In this document: positions 1 to 8,387 of the stretch, one piece after another
Position numbering within the stretch: position 1 is the stretch's first letter
Layout: each line of letters starts with the position of its first letter
Origin: Pseudooceanicola nitratireducens
GTDB taxonomy: Bacteria > Pseudomonadota > Alphaproteobacteria > Rhodobacterales > Rhodobacteraceae
Assembly (NCBI RefSeq): GCF_900109195.1
Contig: NZ_FNZG01000001.1
Coordinates: 1,054,001 to 1,118,000 of the forward strand
Length of the DNA stretch: 64,000 bases
Direction of reading: 5' to 3'
The notes under the pieces: model-generated
Seen by the model: the letters and a program-made list of their open reading frames with translations, nothing else
Databases searched by the model: none
Told to the model about the DNA's origin: nothing
Translations under genes and position numbers: made by a program

Positions 1-330
1 AACTTCGCCAACCTGCCCCAGACCGAAGGCCGCTGGTTCCCCCTGGGCTTCGAAGAGAAGTTCCGCCCCAAGGCCTGGTACGAGGTCAACGACATTCCGA
101 TGCCCGACTTCCTGCGCTTTATCGAGCCGCTGATGAACGACGGCGATTCCTATGAAAAACTGCCCCGCTTCATTCCCTACGCGATCCTGCCCTTCACCAT
201 GGCGCTGCTTCTGTTCCGCTTCGTGATGGCCGCAATCGCGATCTGGCAGGGCAAGATGGACCGAATCGTGGCCAGCCACGAGGTCGAAGACGAAATCGCG
301 GAAGTCCGCGAACAGCGGGGTGAGGTGTAA
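1..330 (+). CDS. TRAP transporter small permease (DctQ-like), 5' truncated
   Basis: The reading frame is open from the first base and stops at 328-330, so the gene begins outside the window and only about 109 C-terminal residues are seen. A hydrophobic segment (YAILPFTMALLLFRFVMAA) is followed by a charged cytoplasmic tail. It ends three bases before a DctM-type large permease, the normal order of TRAP genes, which is the main reason for the call. In TRAP systems the small subunit pairs with the large subunit and a periplasmic binding protein to drive Na+-coupled uptake of organic acids. The binding protein gene is not in view and the substrate cannot be told. Confidence 0.8.
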   Translation, partial: NFANLPQTEGRWFPLGFEEKFRPKAWYEVNDIPMPDFLRFIEPLMNDGDSYEKLPRFIPYAILPFTMALLLFRFVMAAIAIWQGKMDRIVASHEVEDEIAEVREQRGEV

Positions 331-333
331 CCC

Positions 334-1728
334 ATGGACGTCGCAATCCTATTTGTCATGGTCGTGGGCCTGATGCTGATCGGTGTGCCGATCGCCGTAT
401 CGCTTGGCACCTCGTCCATCCTGTTCCTTCTGTGGTTCTCGGACACCTCTCTGGCGTCCATCGCCCAGACGCTGATGCAGGCCTTTGTCGGCCACTTCAC
501 GCTGCTGGCGATCCCCTTCTTCATCCTCGCCTCGTCGTTCATGTCGACGGGCGGGGTGGCGAAACGGATCATCCGTTTCTCCATCGCCTGCGTGGGTCAC
601 CTGCGCGGCGGCCTGGCCATCGCGGGCGTCTTCGCCTGCATGATCTTTGCGGCGCTCTCGGGCTCCTCTCCTGCGACCGTGGTGGCCATCGGTTCCATCG
701 TGATCGGGGCCATGACCCAGGCCGGCTATTCCAAGGATTTCGCCGCAGGCGTGATCTGTAATGCCGGCACCCTGGGCATCCTGATCCCGCCGTCGATCGT
801 GATGGTGGTCTATGCCACCGCGACCGACGTGTCTGTTGGCCGGATGTTCCTGGCCGGTGTGATCCCGGGCCTGATGGCCGGCGGCATGCTGATGGCGGCG
901 ATCTACATCATGGCGCGCATCCGCAACATGCCCGCCGGTGAATGGAAGGGCTTTGGCGAGATCTGGCATTCCTTCAAGGATGCCTTCTGGGGCCTGATGC
1001 TGATCGTCATCATCATGGTCGGGATCTACGGCATCCCCGGCGTCACCGGCGCGATCTTCACTCCGACCGAAGCGGCGGCCGTGGCATCGGTCTATGCCTT
1101 CATCGCGGCGGTCTTCATTTACCGCGACATGGGCCCCCTGGCGACCGAAGGCGACGCGCCGAACGTGCCGCTGTACCGCAAGCCGATCGCCCTGGTCACC
1201 GCCTGGTTCCACCGCGACACGCAGCGGACCCTGTTCGAGGCCGGCAAGCTGACCGTCACCCTGATGTTCGTCATCGCCAACGCGCTGATCCTGAAGCACG
1301 TGCTGACCGACGAACAGATCCCGCAGCACGTGGCCGAGGCCATGCTGGGCGCGGGCCTGGGTCCGATCACCTTCCTGATCGTGGTCAACGTGATCCTGCT
1401 GATCGGCGGCCAGTTCATGGAGCCCTCGGGCCTTCTGGTCATCGTCGCGCCGCTGGTCTTCCCGATCGCGATCGAACTGGGGATCGACCCGATCCACCTG
1501 GGGATCATCATGGTCGTGAACATGGAAATCGGCATGATCACCCCGCCCGTCGGCCTGAACCTCTTCGTCACCTCCGGTGTCGCGGGCATGCCGATGATGC
1601 GGGTCGTGAAGGCGGCCGCGCCCTTCCTGGCCGTGCTCTTCGTCTTCCTGATCATGGTGACCTACATCCCGTGGATCTCCACCTGGTTGCCGACGCTTGT
1701 CATGGGACCCGAGATTATCACCAACTGA
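334..1728 (+). CDS. TRAP transporter large permease (DctM family)
   Basis: This 464-residue protein is hydrophobic throughout, with many membrane segments and the glycine- and proline-rich loops of the DctM family (for example GTLGILIPPSIVMVVYA and ITPPVGLNLFVTSG). It would form the inner-membrane transport channel of a TRAP uptake system with the preceding small subunit. The start at 334 lies just after the upstream stop, consistent with translational coupling. A middle insert of about 60 residues around the sequence MGPLATEGDAPNVPLYRKP makes it slightly longer than a typical DctM, as seen in some larger members. Substrate unknown. A strong hairpin follows at 1752. Confidence 0.93.
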   Translation: MDVAILFVMVVGLMLIGVPIAVSLGTSSILFLLWFSDTSLASIAQTLMQAFVGHFTLLAIPFFILASSFMSTGGVAKRIIRFSIACVGHLRGGLAIAGVFACMIFAALSGSSPATVVAIGSIVIGAMTQAGYSKDFAAGVICNAGTLGILIPPSIVMVVYATATDVSVGRMFLAGVIPGLMAGGMLMAAIYIMARIRNMPAGEWKGFGEIWHSFKDAFWGLMLIVIIMVGIYGIPGVTGAIFTPTEAAAVASVYAFIAAVFIYRDMGPLATEGDAPNVPLYRKPIALVTAWFHRDTQRTLFEAGKLTVTLMFVIANALILKHVLTDEQIPQHVAEAMLGAGLGPITFLIVVNVILLIGGQFMEPSGLLVIVAPLVFPIAIELGIDPIHLGIIMVVNMEIGMITPPVGLNLFVTSGVAGMPMMRVVKAAAPFLAVLFVFLIMVTYIPWISTWLPTLVMGPEIITN

Positions 1729-1751
1729 TCCCGGTCCTTCCTGGCAAACGA

Positions 1752-1786
1752 AAAGGGCGGCGCGTCATTCGAACGCGCCGCCCTTT
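1752..1786. terminator. Bidirectional hairpin terminator between dctM-like gene and tpiA
   Basis: A perfect 14-bp stem (1752-1765 with 1773-1786) closes a 7-base loop between the convergent TRAP permease and tpiA genes. The T-run is CCCTTTT on the minus strand and CCCTTT on the plus strand, so it probably serves both sides. Confidence 0.75.
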
Positions 1787-1807
1787 GACTGTCTGCAGGG
1801 CCGTTTT

Positions 1808-1828
1808 GAGTATTTACGGCAAGATGAT
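1808..1828 (+). repeat. Dispersed intergenic element, copy 1
   Basis: GAGTATTTACGGCAAGATGA matches the TATTTTCGGCAAGA core found at six other places in the window, with one difference (TTTA for TTTT). It lies between the terminator and the tpiA stop codon. Confidence 0.6.
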
Positions 1829-1830
1829 TT

Positions 1831-2580
1831 TCAGGAGGCTTCAAGAGCCGAGATGATCGGCGAGAAGTCCTTGGCCGAGAGGGAGGCCCCGCCAACCAGC
1901 GCGCCGTCGACATTGGAGATCGCAAAGATCTCGGCCGCGTTCTCGGGTTTGACCGAGCCGCCATAAAGCAGCCGCACCGAGCGGCCGACCCCTGCGCCGA
2001 AGCGCCGTTCCAGGCGGGTGCGCATGAAGTCATGCACTTCGCCGATCTGGTCGGGGGTGGGCGTCAGGCCCGAGCCGATGGCCCAGATGGGTTCGTAAGC
2101 CACCACCAGGTTTTCGCCAGTCGCGCCATCGGGAACCGAGAGAGACAGCTGCGCGCCGATGATGTCGAGCGTATTCGTCGCCTCGCGCTGCAGCAGGCTT
2201 TCGCCCAGGCAGATCACCGTCATCAGCCCGGCCGCCTGTGCCGCCTTGGCCTTGGCGCGCACGTCTTCCGAGGTCTCATGGTGGTCGGCGCGGCGTTCGG
2301 AATGGCCCAGGATCACCGCGCTGGCACCGGCATCCACCAGCATCTCGGCCGAGATGTCGCCGGTATGCGCCCCGTTGGTCTGGTCGTGGCAATCCTGCCC
2401 GCCGATGCGGATGTCACTGCGCGACACCGTCTGCACAGCCGGGGCCAGCAGGGTGGCGGGGGGGCAGATCAGGATATCCACCCCGGAGCCCTTATGGGCG
2501 GAGCCGAGCGCGGACAAGTCCTTCAGGCTCTGCGTGGTGCCGTTCATCTTCCAGTTTCCGGCTGCCAGTTTCCGCCGCAT
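1831..2580 (-). CDS. tpiA: Triose-phosphate isomerase
   Basis: The 249-residue product interconverts dihydroxyacetone phosphate and glyceraldehyde 3-phosphate in glycolysis, gluconeogenesis and the Calvin cycle. Catalytic motifs are all present: the lysine in GNWKMNG at the N-terminus, the histidine in ILGHSERR, and the glutamate in [10 protein letters not shown], with the phosphate-binding LYGGSVKP near the C-terminus. The start at 2580 ([14 protein letters not shown]) was preferred to an in-frame ATG at 2616 because it matches the usual length of the family. A LacI-type palindrome at 2671 resembles those before gap and tkt, suggesting shared control. Confidence 0.95.
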   Translation of the reverse strand: MRRKLAAGNWKMNGTTQSLKDLSALGSAHKGSGVDILICPPATLLAPAVQTVSRSDIRIGGQDCHDQTNGAHTGDISAEMLVDAGASAVILGHSERRADHHETSEDVRAKAKAAQAAGLMTVICLGESLLQREATNTLDIIGAQLSLSVPDGATGENLVVAYEPIWAIGSGLTPTPDQIGEVHDFMRTRLERRFGAGVGRSVRLLYGGSVKPENAAEIFAISNVDGALVGGASLSAKDFSPIISALEAS

Positions 2581-2670
2581 CGTCTTCTCCGCTTGTTGAT
2601 CCGCGCCATCATTCAAGATTGGCCCGTGGCGTCAAGGTGGCGCGCCCCGTGTTCACCAGAGTTTTCGCGG

Positions 2671-2684
2671 TGTTAGCGTTCGCA
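2671..2684. promoter_or_regulatory. LacI-type operator upstream of tpiA (candidate CceR-like site)
   Basis: TGTTAGCGTTCGCA matches 11 of 14 positions of the palindrome TGTTAGCGCTAACA, which also occurs in variants before both gap genes and tkt. It lies about 90 bp before the tpiA start and about 60 bp before the divergent oxygenase gene. Confidence 0.5.
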
Positions 2685-2743
2685 GGGGGCTTGCGCTTAC
2701 CCCCTGCTGCGGGCAGGAAGCGGCACCGAGGAAAGGCAAAGCG

Positions 2744-3646
2744 ATGATCCCCAGACTGGACATGTCCCGATTGCTGGCCGGCGACCCCGCCGAGATCGAG
2801 GAACTGCGCCGCGGCGCGGGCGAGGTCGGGTTCCTGACGGTGCACAACACCACGCTTTCGGCTGCGGACGTGCAGGGCGTGATCGGTGCCTATCGCGCCT
2901 TCTTCCACCAGGATGCGGCGGTAAAGGCGGCGGTCGACATGGCCCGCACCGGATCGAACCGGGGCTGGGGCGCGCCGCAGTCCGAACAGGTCGATCCAGA
3001 GGCCAATCCCGACTACAAGGAGGTCTTCGACTGCGGCTTCGAGCTGCCCGCAGGCGACCCCTGGTCCGAGCTGTCGGTCTATGCCCTCAACCTCTGGCCC
3101 CAGCTGCCCGGCTTTGGTGAAACTGTGCGCGGCTATTACCGCGCTGCCACGGGGGTGGCGATGGACCTGCTGCGCTGCATCGCCGGCGCGATCGGAGAGG
3201 ACCCGGCCTATTTCGACGACAAGTTCGACCGCCCCATGGCCCTGCTGCGCGGCAACTTCTATCCCGAACGGCCCGACTGGGCGGGGGACAGGGATTTTGG
3301 CATCGCGGCGCATACGGATTACGGCTGCCTGACGCTGCTGGCCAGCGACGGCGTGCCGGGGCTTGAGGTTCAGGGCCGCGACGGCACTTGGATCCCGGTG
3401 ACCGCAGGGCCCGGCGAATTCGTCATCAACTTTGGCGAGATGCTTGAGATGTGGACCGGCGGCCGCGTGCGGGCCACGCTGCACCGGGTGAAGGGATCAA
3501 GCGAGGAACGGATTTCCGTGCCGCTGTTCTTCAACCCCAACCATGACGCCAATGTCGCCCCCGAGGGGCAGGGCGAAATTCTGGCCGGGGCGCATCTGGC
3601 GAAACGCTTCAACGAGACCTACCTGCACCTGAAGGACAAATCCTGA
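2744..3646 (+). CDS. Isopenicillin N synthase-like 2-oxoglutarate/Fe(II) oxygenase
   Basis: A 300-residue soluble enzyme with the double-stranded beta-helix oxygenase signature: the iron ligands are H190 and D192 (AAHTDYGCLTLL) and H247 (LHRVKG), and R256 with S258 (ERISVPLFFNP) is the usual 2-oxoglutarate-binding pair. The N-terminal part (residues 1-100) matches the DIOX_N region of the isopenicillin N synthase family. Members oxidise small organic substrates; the substrate here cannot be inferred. The next gene, a 140-residue protein of unknown function, follows after 26 bases and may be co-transcribed. Confidence 0.88.
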   Translation: MIPRLDMSRLLAGDPAEIEELRRGAGEVGFLTVHNTTLSAADVQGVIGAYRAFFHQDAAVKAAVDMARTGSNRGWGAPQSEQVDPEANPDYKEVFDCGFELPAGDPWSELSVYALNLWPQLPGFGETVRGYYRAATGVAMDLLRCIAGAIGEDPAYFDDKFDRPMALLRGNFYPERPDWAGDRDFGIAAHTDYGCLTLLASDGVPGLEVQGRDGTWIPVTAGPGEFVINFGEMLEMWTGGRVRATLHRVKGSSEERISVPLFFNPNHDANVAPEGQGEILAGAHLAKRFNETYLHLKDKS

Positions 3647-3672
3647 GGGATGGATCTTGAAAGGGGTGGGCC

Positions 3673-4095
3673 ATGCGGTTCCCGGTTGAAGACCTGAAGA
3701 TCACTGAAATTCGCCACAAGCAATCCGCCTTCGGCCTGGATCTGGAGCTTGCGCTGGCCCCGTTCCAGCTGAACCTAGAGGATGACACGCCGGTCGAGAC
3801 GCGGGTCAGCCTGGACGGCATCACGCTGCCGTCGTCGGATCCGGGGGCGCTGGCGGGGCAGGGCTGGGATGTCCCGGTCAATCCGGCGGAAGGCTATGTG
3901 GACGGGTCGGTCTATATCGAACACGCGCATCACCCGGTGGACCTGCATCACATCGCGGTTGGCAATCGGACGGGCGACCATGTGCCCGTGACCCTGTCCA
4001 TGCGCATGGTCTTCAGCTTCGAGGGGCTGGGGAACTATGAGGACGCCGACTGGCAGGTGACGATCGATCTGCCGGTGGCCGCGATCACGGGGTAG
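3673..4095 (+). CDS. Conserved-looking protein of unknown function
   Basis: A 140-residue soluble protein without signal peptide or membrane segment. It looks all-beta, with alternating hydrophobic strands and a histidine-rich stretch (IEHAHHPVDLHHIAVGN, about residues 78-94) that could hold a metal. An AAAGGGGTGG stretch precedes the ATG. It sits just behind the 2OG-Fe oxygenase on the same strand and converges with the TfoX-like gene. I do not recognise the family. Confidence 0.7.
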   Translation: MRFPVEDLKITEIRHKQSAFGLDLELALAPFQLNLEDDTPVETRVSLDGITLPSSDPGALAGQGWDVPVNPAEGYVDGSVYIEHAHHPVDLHHIAVGNRTGDHVPVTLSMRMVFSFEGLGNYEDADWQVTIDLPVAAITG

Positions 4096-4098
4096 GCT

Positions 4099-4497
4099 CT
4101 AGCCGCCGGCTTTGGCGGCCTTGCGCGCGGCCTTCCGGGCCTTTTCGGCGCGTTTCTTCACGGCGGCCTCGCGCGCGGGGGGCAGGGCCAGGCGCGCCCA
4201 GGTAACGGCCTCGGACGGGTCGTCCAAGGCGCTGTCGGGCAGGGACATGTAGGACATCACCCGCTGCGGGCCCGAGGTGCGGCTATAGGTAAACGGCTCT
4301 GACCCGGCATCCAGAAAGCGCGGGGTCAGGCTGTCGTCGGATTTCAGAAAGATCGTCCCGTCCGAGGTGATCATGCCGAACATGACGTCCTCTTCCACGA
4401 ACAGGCCGACGCCCGCGAACATGCGGGCGATGCGGATCGGGCCGAGCGCACGGAACAGGTCCAGGGTATGGTCCAGGACCTCTTCCGAGACGGCCAT
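4099..4497 (-). CDS. TfoX/Sxy N-terminal domain protein
   Basis: A 132-residue protein with the TfoX_N pattern (FRALGPIRIARMFAGVGLFVEEDVMFGMI, VSG-like core and TYSRTSGPQRVMSYMSLP). The last 25 residues are a lysine/alanine-rich basic tail. TfoX/Sxy proteins act in competence gene control in gammaproteobacteria, but short alphaproteobacterial members are mostly uncharacterised. Its ATG overlaps the stop codon of the upstream IscA-like gene by one base (TAATG), so the two are translationally coupled. Confidence 0.8.
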   Translation of the reverse strand: MAVSEEVLDHTLDLFRALGPIRIARMFAGVGLFVEEDVMFGMITSDGTIFLKSDDSLTPRFLDAGSEPFTYSRTSGPQRVMSYMSLPDSALDDPSEAVTWARLALPPAREAAVKKRAEKARKAARKAAKAGG

Positions 4498-4847
4498 TAC
4501 TGGTCCGCGAACTTGATCGATTCCCCGCAGCCACAGGCCTCGACCACATTGGGGTTGTTGAAGCGGAAGCCGGATTCCAGCAGCGAGGTCTCGTAATCGA
4601 TCTCGGTGCCGAACAGGAACATCTGCGCCATCGGGGCGATCATGATCCGTGCGCCGTCCTGTTCCACGACCTCGTCCATGGGATCGACCGCGTCGACGTA
4701 ATCCATGGTGTATTCCATGCCGGCACAGCCGCCCTTCTTGACGCCGATGCGCAGCCCCTGACGGCCATCACGGTCCATCAGCTTGGAAATCTGCGCCGCG
4801 GCGCGGGGGGTCATCGATACGGCCTGTTTGCCGGGAATGCCGAACAT
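4497..4847 (-). CDS. A-type iron-sulfur carrier (HesB/IscA/SufA family)
   Basis: A 116-residue carrier that passes Fe-S clusters to apoproteins in the cytoplasm. The three cluster-binding cysteines are in place: C41 (KKGGCAGMEY) and C105/C107 (EACGCGES) near the C-terminus. The start at 4847 (MFGIPGKQ) was chosen because it has a GGAGA ribosome-binding site and the family's usual length; the frame is open further upstream but the extension is arginine-rich and looks non-coding. It is followed directly by the TfoX-like gene. Confidence 0.93.
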   Translation of the reverse strand: MFGIPGKQAVSMTPRAAAQISKLMDRDGRQGLRIGVKKGGCAGMEYTMDYVDAVDPMDEVVEQDGARIMIAPMAQMFLFGTEIDYETSLLESGFRFNNPNVVEACGCGESIKFADQ

Positions 4848-4875
4848 GAAGCGGGTCTCCTTACTTGTGACTAAT

Positions 4876-5610
4876 CTAGGGATCCAGGGCCAGGAAGCCA
4901 AGGGGCGGGTAGGCCTGAAGCAGCCCGAGAACCGCATAGGCGCATATGACGGCCCAGCCGAACGAGGCCAGCGTGCCGATGATGACGTATTCGGCCGCCT
5001 TCTGGCGACGGCGCGAGGCATCGAAACGCAGCACCGATTTCGCCGCGATCAGGAACCCCACGGCCGAGGGCTGGCCGACAAGGATCAGGAAATAGATCAG
5101 CCCGCGTTCCAGCTGACCGATCAGCTTGCCGCCACGGGGCAGGCCCTCGGCCCGGAAGGACCGTCCGAAGGGCTGCACCAGAAGGCCGATCGCATAGCCG
5201 CCCGCCTGGACCGAGATGACGGCCCCCGCCAGCAGGACCATCACGGGCGCGGCCAGGGGCAGCCCGCCCAGCCAGCCCGAGGGGGCCAGCATCGGGAACA
5301 CCCAGGCGATGGCGACAAGGCTGGCCAGATGCGCCGCCTGGTCGGCCAGAAAGGCACCAAGGCTTTTGCCCGGGGCCAGGGTCTTTGCCAGGTCGATCAG
5401 CAGATGCGCCCCGGTCAGCAGCAGAAGCGGGGCCATGGCCGTGGCGTCCCGCGGCGCGATCAGCAGGGTGGCCGTGGCCAGGACAATGATCCCGTGCAGC
5501 AGCAGCGCACCGGGGTGCCGGGCCTGTTTTGCCCCGGCCATCCAGTTGCTTTGCAGAAGGAAATCGGCGCTGACATGGGCCAGAAGTAGGGCGGCGAAGG
5601 TTTCGGTCAT
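4876..5610 (-). CDS. DUF3307 membrane protein
   Basis: A 244-residue multi-pass membrane protein. The N-terminus (LLLAHVSADFLLQSNWMAGAK) carries the charged/polar motif typical of DUF3307, followed by about five or six hydrophobic segments. Its start overlaps the end of the SatD-like gene by four bases, and DUF3307 genes are commonly paired with satD-like genes, so the two probably work together. The biochemical role is not known. Confidence 0.85.
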   Translation of the reverse strand: MTETFAALLLAHVSADFLLQSNWMAGAKQARHPGALLLHGIIVLATATLLIAPRDATAMAPLLLLTGAHLLIDLAKTLAPGKSLGAFLADQAAHLASLVAIAWVFPMLAPSGWLGGLPLAAPVMVLLAGAVISVQAGGYAIGLLVQPFGRSFRAEGLPRGGKLIGQLERGLIYFLILVGQPSAVGFLIAAKSVLRFDASRRRQKAAEYVIIGTLASFGWAVICAYAVLGLLQAYPPLGFLALDP

Positions 5611-6260
5611 GGGGGCGCTTCCAGCTGGGCAAGGGCGCGGGCGATGGCGGGAAAGCCGGCGGCGTTCAATGCCTGACGCACCGCCTGACGGGAAATGCCT
5701 AGCTGGGCAGCGACCGTGTCCTGGGTCGGGCGGTCGGGGGCGAGCATGGGAAAGACGCTACGCGCCTGCGCCTGTGTCCACCCGCGCGAGATATGATCCG
5801 CCAGGCTGGTCGCGGCCCCCGCGGCCCCGCCTGCGGCATCGGCCATCTCGCCTCCGGATTTCAGCTGATCCAGCAATTGCCCCGAGGTGATGAAGGCCGG
5901 GCCGCTGGCGCGGTTCAGGTCGCCATCCTCGGGGATCTCGGCGGGGCCGGTGGCCAGGGCCATGCGGCTTTCGATCCGGTCGCCAGCGCGTGCCAGGGCT
6001 GCGCGCATCACCAGCGCCACGCGCAGCGGCGCAAGCGGGGGGGCACCGGCCGGGCAGGGCACCGCCAGCTGCCAGCCATCGCCACGGTGGCGCGCCAGAA
6101 GGCAGGGACGCCCCAGCCAGTGAGTCAGCGTCTCGGCCCCGTCGCGCAGCGCCTGCTGCGCCGCGTCGAATTCCGCCGCCTCCAGTGTGCGGGAGGCAAC
6201 GAGATCGCCGGTCACAATGATGTGCGTAGAAGAAAGGGGGGTATTCATGATGCAAGCCAT
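5607..6260 (-). CDS. SatD-family protein with C-terminal helix-turn-helix
   Basis: The 217-residue product begins with the SatD pattern (IIVTGDLVASR) and ends with a helix-turn-helix (QDTVAAQLGISRQAVRQALNAAG, residues about 180-202), so it may bind DNA. Two starts are possible: ATG at 6260 or ATG at 6248; neither has a strong ribosome-binding site. A perfect inverted repeat, ATGCAAG-N8-CTTGCAT at 6250-6271, spans the first start and could be an autoregulatory operator. It is translationally coupled to the DUF3307 gene. Confidence 0.82.
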   Translation of the reverse strand: MACIMNTPLSSTHIIVTGDLVASRTLEAAEFDAAQQALRDGAETLTHWLGRPCLLARHRGDGWQLAVPCPAGAPPLAPLRVALVMRAALARAGDRIESRMALATGPAEIPEDGDLNRASGPAFITSGQLLDQLKSGGEMADAAGGAAGAATSLADHISRGWTQAQARSVFPMLAPDRPTQDTVAAQLGISRQAVRQALNAAGFPAIARALAQLEAPP

Positions 6261-6271
6261 ATCACTTGCAT
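6250..6271. promoter_or_regulatory. Inverted repeat over the satD-like start (candidate autoregulatory operator)
   Basis: ATGCAAG and CTTGCAT form perfect 7-bp arms around an 8-base spacer. The position over the start codon and the helix-turn-helix in the encoded protein suggest autoregulation; this is an inference. Confidence 0.45.
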
Positions 6272-6299
6272 TGCAGAAATGAAACCCCTTTCGCTTGCG

Positions 6300-6662
6300 T
6301 TACATGAAGCCGAGTTCCAGCCGGGCCTCGTCCGACATCATGTCCATGCCCCAGGGCGGTTCCCAGGTCAGGGCCACGTCGACCTGTTTCACGCCGTCCA
6401 GCGGTTCGACCGCATCGGCAACCCAGCCGGGCATGTCGCCGGCCACCGGGCAGCCCGGAGCGGTCAGGGTCATGACGACTTTGACTTCGCTCTCGGGCGA
6501 GATGTCGATCGTGTAGATCAGGCCCAGGTCATAGATATTCACCGGGATTTCAGGGTCGTACACGGTGCGGCACGCCTCGACCACCGCGTCGTACAGCGGA
6601 TGATCCGTCGTCGAGGGTGCAATCAGCGGTGCGCCTTCCAGGGGCTCTTGGGGGTCGCTCAT
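6300..6662 (-). CDS. SufT-like DUF59/MIP18 family Fe-S assembly protein
   Basis: A 120-residue protein with the DUF59 core: CRTVYDPEIPVNIYDLGLIY (residues about 31-50) and MTLTAPGCPVAGDMPGWV with its conserved cysteine at 71. The C-terminus WEPPWGMDMMSDEARLELG is the standard ending of SUF-associated members. The protein is expected to help Fe-S cluster maturation. The frame extends upstream, but the ATG at 6662 gives the family length. A TATAAT box lies 25 bp upstream, so it is probably transcribed from its own promoter. Confidence 0.92.
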   Translation of the reverse strand: MSDPQEPLEGAPLIAPSTTDHPLYDAVVEACRTVYDPEIPVNIYDLGLIYTIDISPESEVKVVMTLTAPGCPVAGDMPGWVADAVEPLDGVKQVDVALTWEPPWGMDMMSDEARLELGFM

Positions 6663-6686
6663 ATCGTCCTGCCTTGTTCCTGAGCG

Positions 6687-6692
6687 ATTATA
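6687..6692 (-). promoter_or_regulatory. -10 box (TATAAT) of the sufT-like gene
   Basis: A perfect TATAAT on the minus strand lies 25 bases before the start codon. The -35 region is weak (near CCTTCG), as might be expected for an activated promoter. Confidence 0.45.
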
Positions 6693-6741
6693 TAAGATTT
6701 CACTGCCCGAAGGTCCAGACCACAGGCACCACCGATCCCGG

Positions 6742-8016
6742 TCACCCGGCGCGCGGAAGGCGGCGCGGATGGGGCAGGGCAAAGGCCCGTGCCAGGGCCT
6801 GGGGCACCAGCGGGCGGACGCTGTGCGGACCCTGCTGTGCCAGGCGGGGAAACAGGCGCGTGATCTCGTCCCGGTAAGCCTGGGACAGGGTGGCCAGGGC
6901 GATGTCGCCCAGCAACAGGCTTTCGGCCGGGGCCCCGTTGGCAAAGATGACCTCATGCGCGTCGAACAGGATGTGCCAGTATTCGACGGCGCGCCCGTCG
7001 GCGACGGGGCGGACGCTGCGGTCGTTGACCAGGCCAAGCGCTGGCACCAGGCACTCTGGCTCGCCCATCAGCAGCTCGGCCTGCCAGCCGGTGACCAGCA
7101 TCCGGTGTTGCGGCGACACCAGCAGGGGCGCGTGGTTGCCGATCGTGCCGGGGGCAAAGCGGATCGGGGCCAGCGTGCCCTTGGCCAGCGCCCGGGTCGC
7201 GCCGATCCAGCGGATCACCTGCGGGCCGTGGTCGCGTGTTTCGACCAGGTCTCCGACCTCAAGCCGTTGCACCGGCACCTCTCCTTTTGGGGTCAGGATG
7301 CGGGTGCCGCGCACGAAGCAGATCGTGCCGGTCATCTGGATGTCCCGCACGGCCTGTTCGTTCGACGCCCCGCCGGTCGAGCCGCCGAAGGTAAAGATGA
7401 CCCGGTCAGACCCGCCCAGAACCGTATCCAGATCGTTAGCCGAGAAGCCGTCGCCATTGGCGTCACCCACATCAAAGACGACCTGGCCAAGCGTTACCCC
7501 GTCGAAGGTGACCGTCAGCGTCTGGGTCGCGGCCGTCCAGGTGTAGGTGTTGGTGTGCCACAGCCCGTCTTCGACGTTGGCGGCATCCAAGGCCAGTTCC
7601 GGTGTCGCGCGATAGGCGGGATCAAAGCTGCCGCCCGCATCCGACTGCCCGCGCAGCTGGATGTGGTCGTAAGACACCTCTCCGGTGTTCTGGTAGGTGT
7701 CGTATTCCAGCACCCAGGCGTTCTGGATGTTCTGGGTGCCCAGGAATTCGCCGCCCGGGCCCGGGGTGACGGCCGATCCGGCGGGATCGGCGTGCATCAG
7801 CCAGGTGATGCCATCCGCGCCGGCATCGTCATCGCCGAAGTAGCTGTCGAACGAGAAGGTGAAATCGTAGCTCAGCGAATAGCTGGTGCTGCTGGTGACC
7901 AGCCCGGCCTCGAACGGGGTATCTGGGGTCAGCGTATAGACGTCCGAAACCACGTCGTAGGTCGTGGACCCCGACGTGACGGTATTCGTACCATCCCAAT
8001 CTACGCTACGCGCCAT
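6742..8016 (-). CDS. Secreted-type L-type lectin fold plus Hint domain protein
   Basis: A 424-residue protein in two parts. Residues 1-230 look like an L-type lectin beta-sandwich (DFTFSFDSYFGDDDAGADGITWLMH, WVLEYDTYQN) and include a DANGDGFSANDLD calcium-loop-like stretch at about 185-197. Residues 231-400 are a Hint (hedgehog/intein) domain starting at C233 (CFVRGTRILTPKG) with SPQHRML and the DAHEVIFANG motif. This architecture is common in roseobacters on exported proteins without a classical signal peptide. Hint domains can cleave the chain N-terminal to the cysteine; whether this one is active is unknown. Confidence 0.85.
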   Translation of the reverse strand: MARSVDWDGTNTVTSGSTTYDVVSDVYTLTPDTPFEAGLVTSSTSYSLSYDFTFSFDSYFGDDDAGADGITWLMHADPAGSAVTPGPGGEFLGTQNIQNAWVLEYDTYQNTGEVSYDHIQLRGQSDAGGSFDPAYRATPELALDAANVEDGLWHTNTYTWTAATQTLTVTFDGVTLGQVVFDVGDANGDGFSANDLDTVLGGSDRVIFTFGGSTGGASNEQAVRDIQMTGTICFVRGTRILTPKGEVPVQRLEVGDLVETRDHGPQVIRWIGATRALAKGTLAPIRFAPGTIGNHAPLLVSPQHRMLVTGWQAELLMGEPECLVPALGLVNDRSVRPVADGRAVEYWHILFDAHEVIFANGAPAESLLLGDIALATLSQAYRDEITRLFPRLAQQGPHSVRPLVPQALARAFALPHPRRLPRAG

Positions 8017-8387
8017 GGCCTGTTCATGAACCCGGAGGAGGGAATCCCCCGGATGCTCTGCCTCTCGATCCTTGTGGGGCGCGGTTTGTCCGGCCCTTCT
8101 TCAGCTGCACGGCCGGTTGTCCGGCTTATCGTTGATGCGCCCGTTCGGTGAACAGGGCGCAGACCTTCAGATCCCGTGGTTCAGCGGTATGCAGTGAAAC
8201 CGGATGAACAATCGGGAAGCTTAAAGGCGTTAGTTTTATAAGGTATTAACTGGCAGGGTTAACTGCTTTGCCAAACATTCGCGAGATCTGATTTGTGTCA
8301 GATCCCGCGCCCGTGTTTGACCGGGTTTTCAGCGCCTTGCAGGGCCTTGGGCCCCCCGCGCGCCCCTTTGGCTCGCCGCGCGCGCTG
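8017..8387. other. Intergenic region with no gene
   Basis: 371 bases between two minus-strand genes. No supported coding frame. The part near 8220-8270 is AT-richer and holds several TTAA/TTAG boxes, including two TTAA spaced by 9 rather than the 7 of a CtrA site. A GATCTGA-N6-TCAGATC inverted repeat lies at 8285-8304. It probably includes the promoter of the lectin-Hint gene. Confidence 0.5.

Noticed and set aside
8223-8270. TTAA boxes upstream of the lectin-Hint gene as CtrA site
   Set aside because: The spacing between the two TTAA is 9, not 7.
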